Source: Phyto melanocephala | Taxonomy: Eukaryota > Arthropoda > Insecta > Diptera > Rhinophoridae | Assembly (NCBI GenBank): GCA_941918925.1 | Contig: OW799233.1 | Location: 59,708,841 to 59,772,840, forward strand | Direction of reading: 5' to 3' | Length of the DNA stretch: 64,000 nt | Shown: piece after piece, positions 9,836 through 20,467 of the stretch | Numbering within the stretch: position 1 is the first letter of the stretch | Layout of the letters: each line of letters opens with the position of its first letter | The notes under the pieces: generated by a model | Databases searched by the model: none | Told to the model about the DNA's origin: nothing | What the model saw: the letters and a program-made list of their open reading frames with translations, nothing else | Made by a program: the position numbers and the translations under genes

Positions 9836-10918
9836 TCCCTCACTTTTAAAAACCTTTTAATGTTTTATTTTTTCAAAAAGTGAACAAAAGACCGATTTGT
9901 TGATTTTGAACGAATTTTTTTATAATAAAAATTAAAAAAAAACACATTTTCTAAAATTATTATAAGCAGCTGTTAGTAAAGTCTTTGACAGAAAAAAGAA
10001 ATCAATGTAAAATCTTTATTCGTTTAGCCACAAAAAATATATTGTAAAAAGCCAATACGTACCCATACAACGAACTTAACTTTCTTGACTTTAACAGTGT
10101 TCAACAAGTAACAGTGCTATATTCGGCCGTGCCGAATCTTATATACCCTTCACAACGTGTAGTCATGCAATAACAATTGTTTGTATCACCATTCATCCCA
10201 TATAAAATACGTGCATACGTACACGTTAGAATAAATGTGGCATCGAATCCCAGCTGAGCCAAAAAAATTTTATTTTATTTTATTTAATATATTATTTATA
10301 TTTTATTATTTTTTTTTATATTTTTTTAAATTTTTTTTTTTGTAGTTTTTTTTTTATTATTTTTTTCTTATTTTTAATATTTTTTTTTTGTAATTTTTTT
10401 TGTTTGGTATGTTTTTCACATGTATGTATGTATGTATGTTGTTGTTGTAATTGTGAAAAAAACGAGGTGGTCGTGGTTTTTTGCTCATATCTCAGAAAGT
10501 TATGGGGCGATTGTGCTGAATTTCAATAGCGATTCATTCCTGGATATTTCCAAGAGATTGATGCCATATACAGATCTGAGGAACATATAGTTGCTTCTAA
10601 AAGTTGATTTCAACCAACACACGGACAGACGGGCAGACGGTCAGGGCCTTATCGACTCCTCTATTCATAAGCTTTCAGAAAATATACTTTATGGGGTCGG
10701 AAATGAAAATTTTATAAATTACAAACGGAATGACAAAGCTATATATACCCTTGTGCACCAAAGGTGAAGGGTATAAAAACGACAAAATTCAGGCAAAACT
10801 GTTAAAAATTCACTAAACGATGTATTACTGTTTTTCGAGCTGCGTACTTAAATTTTTACATTTCTTAAATTTCACTTTTAACCAAATGTCCGGCTATATT
10901 GGCAAAATACCCCTATGT
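9781..10918 (-). mobile_element. Decayed end of a Transib-like transposon (second copy)
   Basis: 9781-10100 and 10780-10918 match 29031-29493 in order: the ACTTTTAAAAACC box, TTTATTCGTTTAGCC, CTTTAACAGTG or its variant, GAGCTGCGTACTTA, and finally TTGGCAAAATACCCCTATGTG. The last is a mutated form of the terminal inverted repeat of the 25825-29493 element. A DINE-like repeat splits it at 10101-10779. Only this end is present. Confidence 0.6.
10101..10779 (-). repeat. DINE-1-like helentron type A, near complete
   Basis: Reverse orientation. The 3' tail and hairpin lie on the left (AGTGCTATATTCGGCC, GCCGAATCTTATATACCC) and the 5' end on the right (ATATATACCCTTGTGCACC, GGTGAAGGGTATAAA). Between them are the T/A spacer (10262-10400), a gtat microsatellite (10421-10440), the GAGGTGGTCGTGG block, and TTATGGGGTCGGAAATGAAA, the complement of the TTTCCGACCCCATAAAGT block typical of DINE-1 5' ends. 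Confidence 0.8.
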
Positions 10919-11090
10919 GGTACATTACACAAAGAAAGTAAAACATATTTTAGTATAAAGATATTATTCCATAGCGATTACTGTCACGACAAAATAATAA
11001 ATTTTTTGATATAAAAGTACACAAAATTTGTGGTGTGTATCAAAAATTCGTCAGAGCCAAATATATTGTTCTTACTTGTTTTAGTTTAGT
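10919..11090 (+). repeat. DINE-like type B, 3' fragment
   Basis: Matches the last 170 bp of type-B copies (compare 11925-12070): AAAACATATTTTAGTATAAA, CATAGCGATTACT, a TGGTGTGTAT box and a decayed tail ending TTCTTACTTGTTTT. The hairpin is degraded. Confidence 0.6.
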
Positions 11091-11149
11091 TTAAACTGCT
11101 AGTCGTTTGGTATAACAATATTTCGCGAATATGTATTGATTTATTGTGT

Positions 11150-11257
11150 GTTAATATGCCCTTCACACAAAAGTGAAAAAGGGTATATATACCTTTCTAC
11201 AATTTCCATTACCGACCCCATAAAGTTTATATTTATTATTATTTTAAATTCTTTTTT
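11150..11257 (+). repeat. DINE-like type A, 5' fragment
   Basis: Starts with the type-A 5' end ATGCCCTTCACACAAAAGTG and AAAGGGTATATATACC, then TACCGACCCCATAAAGTTTA, and is cut off at 11257 by the adjoining type-B copy. Confidence 0.65.
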
Positions 11258-12070
11258 TATACCCGCCACCAAAAAAATGGAAATTATTATATTTATTTTG
11301 TCATTCCGTTTGTAACACATCGAAATATTCATTTTAGACCCCATAAAATATATATATTCTGAATTGGGGTTTCATTTTATGACGATCCAGCTATGTCCGT
11401 TCGTCTGTCTGTTGGAAGCACGATAGAGGTCGGACCGAAAAAGCGAGGGGCTCAAATTTTGCCAGAATATTTTTTATACACAAGGTTTGTTTGGTATTGA
11501 GAATGGACTAAATCGGAATATTAGAAAGCGAGTTATAGCTCGTAATGCGAATAAAATGCAATTGTGTCCAAACGCATTAACGTAGAGCCATGAAACTTCA
11601 AATATATATTTCCTGAGTAAAAACAATATTTTTCCCTAAAAGTTGCCTAAATCTATGCATTAGAAAAGGAGTTTTAGCTCAAAATACACGAAAATGTATA
11701 CCGCACAGTATGTGACACGCCCACTTTTACGCCCACCTCCTATATAACGGTTTATTTCAAATTTATGTAATTACTCTATGAATAAAGATTTTGGAGAATA
11801 AAGGACTATATTAAAAGTTGTATTAATTAGCAGAAACTTTATTGACATGCGTACTTTAACGTCCACTTTCATTGAAAGACTAAATTTACGAAAACATTTT
11901 AAAAGCATATCGAAGTTACACAAACAAAGTAAAACATATTTTAGTATAAATATATTATTCCATAGCGATTACTTTAATAACAAAGTAATTAATTTTGTGC
12001 TCTAAAAGTACATCAAATTGGTGGTGGGTATAAAAGATTAGGCACAGCCGAATATAGTGATTTTAATTGT
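11258..12070 (+). repeat. DINE-like type B, near complete
   Basis: Begins TATACCCGCCACCAAAAAAA and ends with the complementary GGTGGTGGGTATAAAAG, followed by ATTAGGCACAGCCGAAT and a T-rich tail. The interior has the TTTAGACCCCATAAAATATA block, GTCCGTTCGTCTGTCTGTTG, and repeated ACACGCCCACTTTTACGCCC-type words. The overall plan is that of type A with an unrelated middle. Confidence 0.75.
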
Positions 12071-14215
12071 TTTCATGACACATTATTAAATTTTGGTTGA
12101 GATCTGAACTTCTTTTTAAATCTACATATGTCCTGTTTTGCAGCATTACACTTAGCGGTTGTGTGAGAGTTATTATATCACTTAGAATATAGAATTTACA
12201 CAAAAATTCGTATGTGCTCAATGAATTTTTTTAGTAATAAAGCTTTTGAAAATTTTTATCTGTCTTTTCACTTGGCTATCTATTATATTTTCTATATTCA
12301 TTTTAAATTGTAATTTTCTACGGTACTCATTTGTGACCCCATAAAGTGGCGCTACAGTCAAAAAAAAAACTTGGAAAACGACTTAGCGTGGGTTATAGGT
12401 CTTGTTAAGTACATTCAAATTGTGTCAAAAAATTTTAAAAGCACCCTTAAATTCAGAAGTTATTCCAAAAAAAAACCGTCTTCAATGATATTTGTAAACT
12501 TATCGACCTGTAACTGTCAGTTTTTGTCCGCCTTAAATTTTTTTTAACGGTTTTGGAAAGAAAACTAATTACGCTTTAAAATGACGTGCATTTTTTGATA
12601 CATTTGTAAGTTATATGTAAGTATTGTCTTTGTTAAGAATATAAAAAAAAGAACGAAAATTATAAACTTTTTTGATTTTAGTAGCTTTTCATTGCTTATT
12701 TTAATATGAAAGCTTATAAAAATTTATACCAAATTATAAAAGTTATTTAAATTTTCATTAACACTTGTTTTTAGTATTTTCTTCCCCAGGGCAAAACAAA
12801 AAAACAATTAACTAAACATGCAAATTTATCAACTTAATAACGAAATTTGTTTTGTTTGTTGTAATGTTACAGTTACGTTTTTGGTATTTACCATAGTACG
12901 CAAAAAATTATGTTTGTGAATACAATTTCATTTTTTTCGCTTGTTTTTTGGATTATGCTCTGAATTAAAAAAGATAAAAGTTGTGAGTCAAATTCTATTT
13001 AGTATTTTTATTTTTTTTCATTCTTTTCACAAATAATATAAAAATATTTTTTTTTATTGATTTCGTTTTCAATACAATTTTTATTTTTAAAATTCGTCGT
13101 GTTTCATTCTTCTCACAAATTTAATATATTTCATTCTAAGAAAAATGACTCAAAAACGAATAATTTGTTTTAAAAATTTCCTCTTTTTATTTGTTGTTGT
13201 TTGTGGTATGAAAAAAATCTTAACATTAAATAATGTACAGTAGCAATCATAATAATTTAAACAACACAATGCGTTCTTAACAGATTGGATTTTGCTTATA
13301 TGTATAGGTATATAAATAGCTGTATCGTGTATAAATATTATATTTTATATATCCATACATACATATATAATATTTTTATCCTCATAAATTTAATTATAAT
13401 TGATTTAAAGATGCGGGCAAGAAAAACAACTTTATAGGTCTAATAAAATAATTAGGCATTTATATAAAAAGGTAAAGTTTTAAAAGGATATGCGTATTAG
13501 CAAAACACATATATAAACATATATACCTGAAAATGTAAACAGAAAATTCATTATATTCCTAATTTTTTTTACTCAGTAAAGTAAAAATCCTTGTTTGTCT
13601 TAAATTGAAACTCGGTATAAAAGCTACTTTATATATAAGCATACGTCAAGCGCCTATAGGTAAAAAGTTGTGTGTCACACTGTACCTAATGCCTCTTTTA
13701 ACAACAACAATACCTAAAAAACAAACGACATCAATAAAAAGGTATATGTGAAAATCATCCCTTGCAAGGAATACAACACAAAATTTTTTTTTGGCGCCAC
13801 ATTAAAAAAATGTGTGTATAGAAAAATATGTAATACAGTCGAATTCGGTTAAGCTGCCGCCGTTTAATTGAAGAAATCACTTAACTACAATTAAATTTTT
13901 TTTTTACTATATTTTAAAGAAAATGAGTTCGCTTAAGGGAAAATCAGTTTTACAACTTTTATGTTTTTAAAGCTACAAACTTCAATAAAGCAAACACTGC
14001 TTTGTATGAATTCATGTCCCAAAAAATTAAAAAAGAAGTTGCCACAAGTATTAACCTAAGATTCTTTACAAAAATTCTCATAATAAAATTTTAACAAATT
14101 TATTGATTTGTATTAGTTTAATTTTTATTTATTCATCGGACAGTAATTCAAAAAAAATATATATATGAGTCTAAATATAAACAAAATATATAAAAATAAA
14201 TATTATATCATACTA
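12071..14215. other. AT-rich non-coding stretch, nothing assigned
   Basis: About 2.1 kb of AT-rich DNA with homopolymer runs and no coding frame above background. One 16-base word (12889-12904, TACCATAGTACGCAAA) recurs inverted at 16231-16246. I see no LTR, TIR or exon that I could support. Confidence 0.5.
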
Positions 14216-15072
14216 GCCAAATCCGGCGCGCGTTGCTACGCCACTTAATGAATCGAAATGCACTCTGAATTTTAATTGAATATCAAGTGCAAAAACCTAA
14301 AAATTATAATTTTTTTTATGGGCGTGGCATTGCCCACTTTTCTAATCACGAAATTGTAACAGCTCAATATGTGTGCACAGTTTCAGAAGAATCGGACTAG
14401 TGCAAGTACCTCAAAATCATAATTGTTTTTATGGGCGTGGCCCTGCTCACTTTTCTAATCACGAAATTGTAAAGTCATAACAGCTCAATATGTATGCAAA
14501 GTTTCAGAATAATCGGTCCAGTGCAAGTACCTCAAAATGATACCTATTTTTTATGGGCGTGACACTGCCCACTTTTCTAATCACGAAATTATTTAGTCAT
14601 GACAGCTCGATATGTGTGCAAAGTTTTAGAAAAATCGGTCTTCTGCAAGTACCTCAAAATTATAACCTTTTTTTTATGGGCGTGGCCCTGACCACTTTTC
14701 TAATCACGAAATTATATGGTTATGACAGCTTAGTATGTGTGCAAAGTTTCAGAAAAATCGGTCCAGTGCAAGTACCTCAAAATTAAAACTTTTTTAGGGG
14801 CGTGGCCCCGCCCACTTTTCTTATCACAAAATTATTTAGTCATGACAGCTCGATATGTGTGCAAAGTTTCAGAAAAATCGGTCAGGTGCAAGTAGCTAAA
14901 ACTGATAACTAATTTTTATGGGCGTGGCCCCGCCCACTTTTTTCCACCCATAAACACTCCCTGGTATGTGTACAACAACTTGCCAAAGTTTGAGTCCGAT
15001 CGGTTTTACAGTTTCGGAGTCTATAGCTAACACACACACACACACACAGAGATTCACTTTTATATATATAGA
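14216..15072 (+). repeat. Non-autonomous repeat with six ~120-bp tandem units
   Basis: After a GC-rich lead-in (CCAAATCCGGCGCGCGTTGC at about 14219) come six units. Each is marked by ATGGGCGTGGCNCTGCCCAC, AATCACGAAATT, ATATGTGTGCAAAGTTTCAG and TCGGTCCAGTGCAAGTACCT. The marker falls at 14318, 14431, 14553, 14676, 14796 (AGG variant) and 14918, so the period is 113-123 bp. The element closes with GTCCGATCGGTTTTACAGTT, an (AC)n tract at about 15030-15048 and TATATATATAGAT. This end resembles 3' tails of LINE-derived elements, but no class is assigned. Open frames across it follow the repeats and are not genes. Confidence 0.8.
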
Positions 15073-16790
15073 TTGTTCCGTGGTTTCGTTTTTTATTGTT
15101 ACATATTCAATAAAATTCTTATTAAGTTTTACTAAAAGTAAAAGTAATTCGTTTATTTACTGATTAATCCTGTAAGCAGTTATCAGTGTGTTGTATTTTA
15201 ATATTATGCATGACCTCGTAATGGCGTTTTATATTTCCAGATATCCGTCCTTTAAGCATTTTTTTTACAAATAATACATTTCGATGTATTATCAAATGCA
15301 ACATATTTTTTTAGTTCAAATTCTATTTTGCGACCCATTCTCTACTAAACTCATACAAACAATAAACTGAAGGAATTTTTCATGGCTGATATATTGTGAA
15401 GATACGATCAAACTACTTGTCAAGCCTTTCGTAGTATTTGTAAAAATGTGTTTGTATGTATTATACCATCGCATTGTTGTGTGTCTCTTTTTATATCAAT
15501 CATTATCGGTGTAACACATACAATCACATTTTATACAAAGCCTATCACAATGCTTTCCAAGTTGTTTGAAGCATTTAATAACAGCAGGCTGGCGACTTAA
15601 ATCTGTCCAAATTACATACGATGTTTGACGCCATCTTAGCTGCACGGCTACATTTGGCGGTGGCGCCTATATAATTTTGAATATACATGTTTTTATAACA
15701 AAAACTTTTAGGGATAAAAAGAACGAAAATTGTATGTACATTTATTTATAAAACTAAATAATCTACGATTCAAGTAAAAATTCCACAAATATAATAGAAA
15801 AAATCAGATAAATCAGATTCATAGTTTTTGTTTTATTATACCTAAGCCTTATTTGTATTTTTAGTTGATCACTTAATATTTTACATGCATAGATTCATAC
15901 GTACATACATTCATAAAATAAATTAACTAAAAATTATAATTTTTTTAATATATTCTTTAATTCCTAAAATGGTAAAATTGTTCCCATTAACACAACAAAA
16001 ATGATAAACTACAATTGCAACGCTGCTAACTTTTCTTCAAGGAAAATAAAAATTCTATTTGTTAATCGATTTTTTGTGGTGAGAAATTTATTTTCAATTT
16101 TTTTAAAATATCATTTGTCTCGCAACTTTTATTTTTAAAATTCGGAAAACAAAACGATTAATTCGTCACAATGCGGAAAATTTAATTCATTCAAATTATT
16201 ATCATTCATGATTAATATCTATTCGATTGATTTGCGTACTATGGTATTTACTTAATAAGTGAAGTTATTATATTCGATAATACAGAATTAAATATACCCT
16301 GCTCCATTGTTATTATGTCTTTATATAATGAAATCAAACTGAAAGATAATACAGACGAATTCGGTTTATTTTGGATCGTTAAACAAGTTTAGAATGTTTT
16401 CATATGCAATTTTCAGTTATACATATATATTTGGATAAATACATAAACTAATCGAATTTAATACCAACACAATGGAAAAGTTTAAATACTGCCTTTGGTG
16501 AAGGGTACTGTTTTTAGATAATTGTAAAAAAAGTGTAACTAGTTTTTAATTTGTGACAAGTGAAGTGCTATTAATATTTGATTTTATTAATATAAGTAAG
16601 TTTGAAATTTTCCTTTAACAACTCTTAAATTGAGTTTAACTTTTCTGCAGACAAAAAGAAAGAAGAAGAAAAATAAATCCTTGGTAAATGCCTTTCATAC
16701 AGTTTTTAACTACTCATATAGTTCTAGCAAATAGTATGAACCCGAAAGTATTTGTACAAGCTGTTCCAGTGTGCTTAAGAAAACTAAGTC
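15073..16790. other. AT-rich stretch with no recognised gene
   Basis: No coding frame or repeat boundary is supported. A short island of higher G+C (15580-15670, around ACGCCATCTTAGCTGCACGG) stands out but has no readable frame on either strand. Confidence 0.45.
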
Positions 16791-16799
16791 CGAAAAGTT

Positions 16800-17308
16800 T
16801 ATAAGCCAGCCATTACCATTATCTTTTCCAATGATTTGGCATCATTAAATATTGCACAGGACTGTTATTTTTGTCAAACAAATATTATTGGTTATCAATA
16901 TAAAAATCGTGACAGCATTAAGTATGCTAATGTGTTAACTGTTACTAAGCCAGTATCAAGTGCAATCAAATGTAATGAACCTTCACATAAACAAAGTGAT
17001 GATGAATCTGAAAACGAGGAATGTGATGTGGAATATTTACCAAAAATATTAATTATTATGTTATTGTTTTTTTTTAGTTATTTTTATTAGACCGCAAATT
17101 CGAAAAATTATGCTTGATGAAAATTTTTCTAAGAAGGTTAATGAGATTGAAAATAGAGCATGGAATAGTTTTATTTCCTTATGTCAAAACTTTTTTAGAA
17201 AACAGAAAAAGTCCTAACTACGTTGAAGTGGTAAATAAATTTCTGGAGTCTTATGCTGAAATGGGATGTCGAATGTTCATAATTAATTAATTTTTTGCAT
17301 TGACATCT
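16800..17308 (+). pseudogene. Decayed protein gene of unknown role, part 1
   Basis: Frames from about 16805 give LSFPMIWHH, then after a frameshift AQDCYFCQTNIIGYQYKNRD (16836-17090). Further on come VEYLPK, a poly-T-disrupted stretch and NRKSPNYVEVVNKFLESYAE up to LH-HL at 17308. I recognise the order CYFC, then a NYVEVVN helix, then FPENL-FSDEQGERFHQ as that of a multicopy uncharacterised protein seen in several arthropods; this is memory, not a search. Stops and at least three frameshifts are present. It is either a captured host gene fragment or part of an unrecognised transposon. Confidence 0.55.
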
Positions 17309-17769
17309 ACGGCCTTATTCATAACAAAAAGTTGTCATAAAGTAAGCATAAAGTTTATTTATAACACACATGCCAAACTCTGGCTAACGATTTGCTAAAC
17401 TCTTGTTAACGAGCTGCCAAACGTTTGTCAACTTGTGAAAAACAGCGGTTTTGTATTGTTGTTTTACCTTGCCAATTAATTATATTGTTTGTATATTCTT
17501 TTAATTTATTTTTTAATTTTAAAATTGATATTATGGATGGAAAAACAAAAAACCGTCAAAATCAGGGATGATATACAAAAAAAGGTTGAATTTTTTAGGA
17601 GTATCATGCAATTTCAGAGTTGATTTATGAAAAGTTAGCAGACGGATAAAAGTTTGTTATGAATAAACTCTGTGCCAACGAGCTGCCAATCTTAATCGGC
17701 ATTCTAGTTAGCAGCTCGTTGTACATAGTGTATAAACTGTGGCTAACTTTTTGTTATGAATAAGGCCGT
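17309..17769. mobile_element. MITE family ACGGCCTTATTCATAAC, copy 1
   Basis: TIRs ACGGCCTTATTCATAACAAA and its complement at 17750-17769, followed inward by a second inverted pair (GCCAAACTCT, GAGCTGCCAA). Flanking TA bases and the resumption of the broken protein frame on both sides (LH-HL before, DFFPENL after) give precise edges. It is the same family as 22768-23286. Confidence 0.85.
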
Positions 17770-17887
17770 TAGATTTTTTCCCCGAAAACCTTAGTCACTT
17801 CAGTGACGAGCAGGGAGAACGGTTCCACCAAGAAATTTTACAAATGAAAAAGCATTTCGATGAAAAGAGCCATATAAGAATGATGGT
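17770..17887 (+). pseudogene. Decayed protein gene of unknown role, part 2
   Basis: Directly continues part 1 after the MITE: DFFPENLSHFSDEQGERFHQ then EILQMKKHFDEKSHIRMM. It stops at the Gypsy-2 left end in the codon run ATG ATG G. The sequence ATGG at 17884-17887 reappears at 22398-22401. Confidence 0.6.
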
Positions 17888-18069
17888 GTTAAGTACTCGC
17901 CCATTGTGCAATTGGAATTTCGTCTTTACACTATTTAACACACACACACGTCATATTTACAGAAGTTAGAATACATAAAGTTCAGTTACGTTATACCTAC
18001 CAACAGCGACACATTAATATTTAGTTAAGCAAATGAATTACTTATATTTAACAATGATATATGAATAAA
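17888..18069 (+). repeat. Gypsy-2 5' LTR (recognisable part)
   Basis: 182 bp nearly identical to 22161-22339, differing by a few substitutions and a 4-bp indel (AATTACTTATATTT against AATTATATTT). Beyond 18069 it does not match the remaining 58 bp of the 3' LTR. The candidate primer-binding region is near 18108 (CTGGCAAGAACGCG), which is tentative. Confidence 0.85.
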
Positions 18070-18269
18070 GGATAATAAAGGCAAGGAAAACTATTTCACA
18101 AAATTCTGGCAAGAACGCGTGTTCAAATAATTTCGACAAAAAGAGTCAATGCCACTGAAAACTGAAGAAGGACCCCTTGCTCTTGGAACATTGCATGAGA
18201 ATATTGCATCGAATTCCGCAGCTTCGACGTCGGCTTACCCCTCTAGTCAAACTAATAAAAAAACACATA

Positions 18270-19130
18270 ATGGCATCTATGGGAACAATGGAACCATTTG
18301 ACATTACTCATCCTGAAAATTGGTCAACATATTACGCAAGGTTCGAGCTTTTCCTTGTAGCCAATGACGTACAGGATGATCGTCAAAAAGCAATTTTCTT
18401 GACGTTGGCAGGTGCACCGCTTTATGACCTCCTGTCGTCACTGGCATTTCCCAAACAGGTGAGTGAGCTTAATATTACTGAAATCAAAACATTACTGACG
18501 AATCATTTTTCTCCGTGCCCATCGGAAATTGCGTCATATTTCAAATTTCACAAACGCGACCAACTACCGAATGAGAGTTTTCCGGAATATGTTGCCGCTT
18601 TGAGAAAACTCGCTGTTGACTGCAAATTTGGCAATGCTTTAGATCGTATGCTTCGTGATCGTTTGGTGTGTGGGTTGCGTGATGAGGCTCTACAACGAAA
18701 CTTTCTCGCTGAACCTGACTTGCAATTGCAAAGGGTCATAGATCGGGCAACATCCGCTGAAGCGTCGTTAAGGAATGCAATGGTAATCCGCCAGCCAGAG
18801 CAAATTCATCAAATAGGTAAACGTAACCAGCAACAAAACAGGCAACAGAGAAAAATACCAAATCAACGCGGGCCTGGTGATACAAAATCGTGTAATGGCT
18901 GTGGAGTAAATCATTCCCGCTCACAGTGCACTCATAATGAAACAGTATGTGCAGCTTGTGGTATCAAAGGGCATTTACAGCGTGTCTGTCGGTCATCGAA
19001 ACAAAGTGTGGCGACTACAGAACCATCAAAAACGTTTAACAAAAACAGGCAAAAATTCAGCAGAGTGATACACCAGTCAATTAATTACATTTTGGGGTCC
19101 GAGACCCGCAAGCGTTCAACAATTATAAAA
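18270..19130 (+). pseudogene. gag: Gypsy-2 gag with two zinc knuckles
   Basis: The start chosen is the ATG at 18270 (MASMGTMEPFDITHPENWST); the frame is open further 5' but reads leader sequence. The capsid-like region includes YARFELFLVANDV, FKFHKRDQLPNESFPEYVAA and LRDRLVCGLRDEALQ. A Gln-rich linker (KRNQQQNRQQRK) precedes two CCHC-type knuckles, CNGCGVNHSRSQC (short spacing) and CAACGIKGHLQRVC. Past about 19110 the frame is replaced by shifted residues, and protease begins in another frame. Its role would be particle assembly. Confidence 0.85.
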
Positions 19131-19134
19131 ATCA

Positions 19135-19384
19135 TAGTCAACCTTGTAAGTTTGAAATCGATTCAGGCTCGGATTATACAATAGTGTCATCACAGGTTTT
19201 CAGTCAATTGTGGCCGACTTTACAGCCAACGCTATATAAGTGCAATTTAAAATTGACAGATTTTCAACATAACAGAATACCTATTAGAGGTGTTATTGAT
19301 GTTGATATTTGGTATAACAAACGATTAGTCAAAGCTTTACCTCTTATGGTTGTGGATGGCACTCAAACTAATATATTGGGCTAA
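19135..19384 (+). pseudogene. Gypsy-2 aspartic protease
   Basis: Contains CKFEIDSGSDYTIVSSQVF with a DSG active site, then VDIWYNKRLVKALPLMVVDG and a closing TNILG. The TAA at 19382-19384 sits where the frame otherwise continues without shift into NWFDPLG and the RT linker. A single stop separates protease from RT. Confidence 0.8.
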
Positions 19385-19426
19385 AACTGGTTTGATCCAC
19401 TGGGTATAAGCATTCAAGGTGTCCAC

Positions 19427-20467
19427 ATGATTGAAGAATTAAATTCTATTAAAACGGTTTTAGAAAAATTCAATCATCTTTTTTCTAAGGAGCTTGGGAA
19501 GTTTACTGGTAAACCGGTTTCGTTACGTTCAAAGGAAAACGTCCAACCAATAAGACTACCCGCTCGTCGTATTCCAATGGCACTTCGAAGTCAAGTAGAA
19601 GCTGAGCTTGACCGATTGTGCATTCAAGGCATTCTACAACCGGTTGAGTATTCGGACTGGGCAACACCGATCGTACCAGTTCCTAAAAGTGATGGCACCA
19701 TTAGAATTTGTGGGGACTACAAGTCAACACTCAATAAAGCACTTTTACCACACAATTTTCAAATTCCTCCAATTAGTTCGCTACTTTCATCAATAGGTGG
19801 AAAAATTTTTGCAAAATTAGACCTTGCCCAAGCATACCAACAGCTTGTAGTTGATGAAAAATCTGCTTTGATGCAGACTATAATAACATATAAAGGAGCA
19901 TTTAAAGTAAATCGGCTTCAATTTGGTATATCTTCAGCACCGGGCATTTTTCAAAATTTTATTGAAGCGATTTTAAGGAACATTCCCGGTGTTTTACCAT
20001 ATTTTGATGATATAGTAGTAATGGGTAAAACTGAATCAGAACTGGCTGAGCGTTTAAACAAAGTTTTGAAGCGTTTTGATAAATCAGGTCTTCGCTTAAG
20101 AAAAGATAAATGCCAATTTGGGACAAATACGATAAATTTTCTAGGTTTTAAAATTGATGGTCTTGGTATAAGGCCATCACCTGAAAAGATAAAATCAATT
20201 CAAAATGCACCCGCACCCACGGATAAAAAACAGCTTCAAGCTTTCCTTGGGCTTTTAAATTTTTATCATTCATTTTTGCCAAATAAGGCAACAATTGCAG
20301 AACCTCTTCATCGCCTTTTAGATAAAAATAGGCAGTGGACCTGGAATAATGAACATGTGATAGCCTTTCATAAATTTAAAAAATTAATCACATCCGACAG
20401 AGTGCTCGTACATTATGATGAAAAAATGCCACTTATTCTTGTGTGTGATGCTTCGCCTTGGCTCTGA
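19427..20467 (+). pseudogene. pol: Gypsy-2 reverse transcriptase
   Basis: The frame has VSLRSKENVQPIRLPARRIP, then WATPIVPVPKSDGTIRICGD, FAKLDLAQAYQQL with the first catalytic Asp, LQFGISSAPGIFQNF, the active site YFDDIVVMG, INFLGFKIDGLGIRPSPEKI, and the thumb FLGLLNFYHSFLP. All catalytic residues are present. It ends in CDASPWL at 20467, where a frameshift or small deletion removes the usual start of RNase H. Confidence 0.9.

Noticed and set aside
14553..15163. Open frames in the tandem-repeat element
   Set aside because: They follow the ~120-bp units and the AC tract, with repeated peptides set by the DNA repeat rather than by selection on protein.
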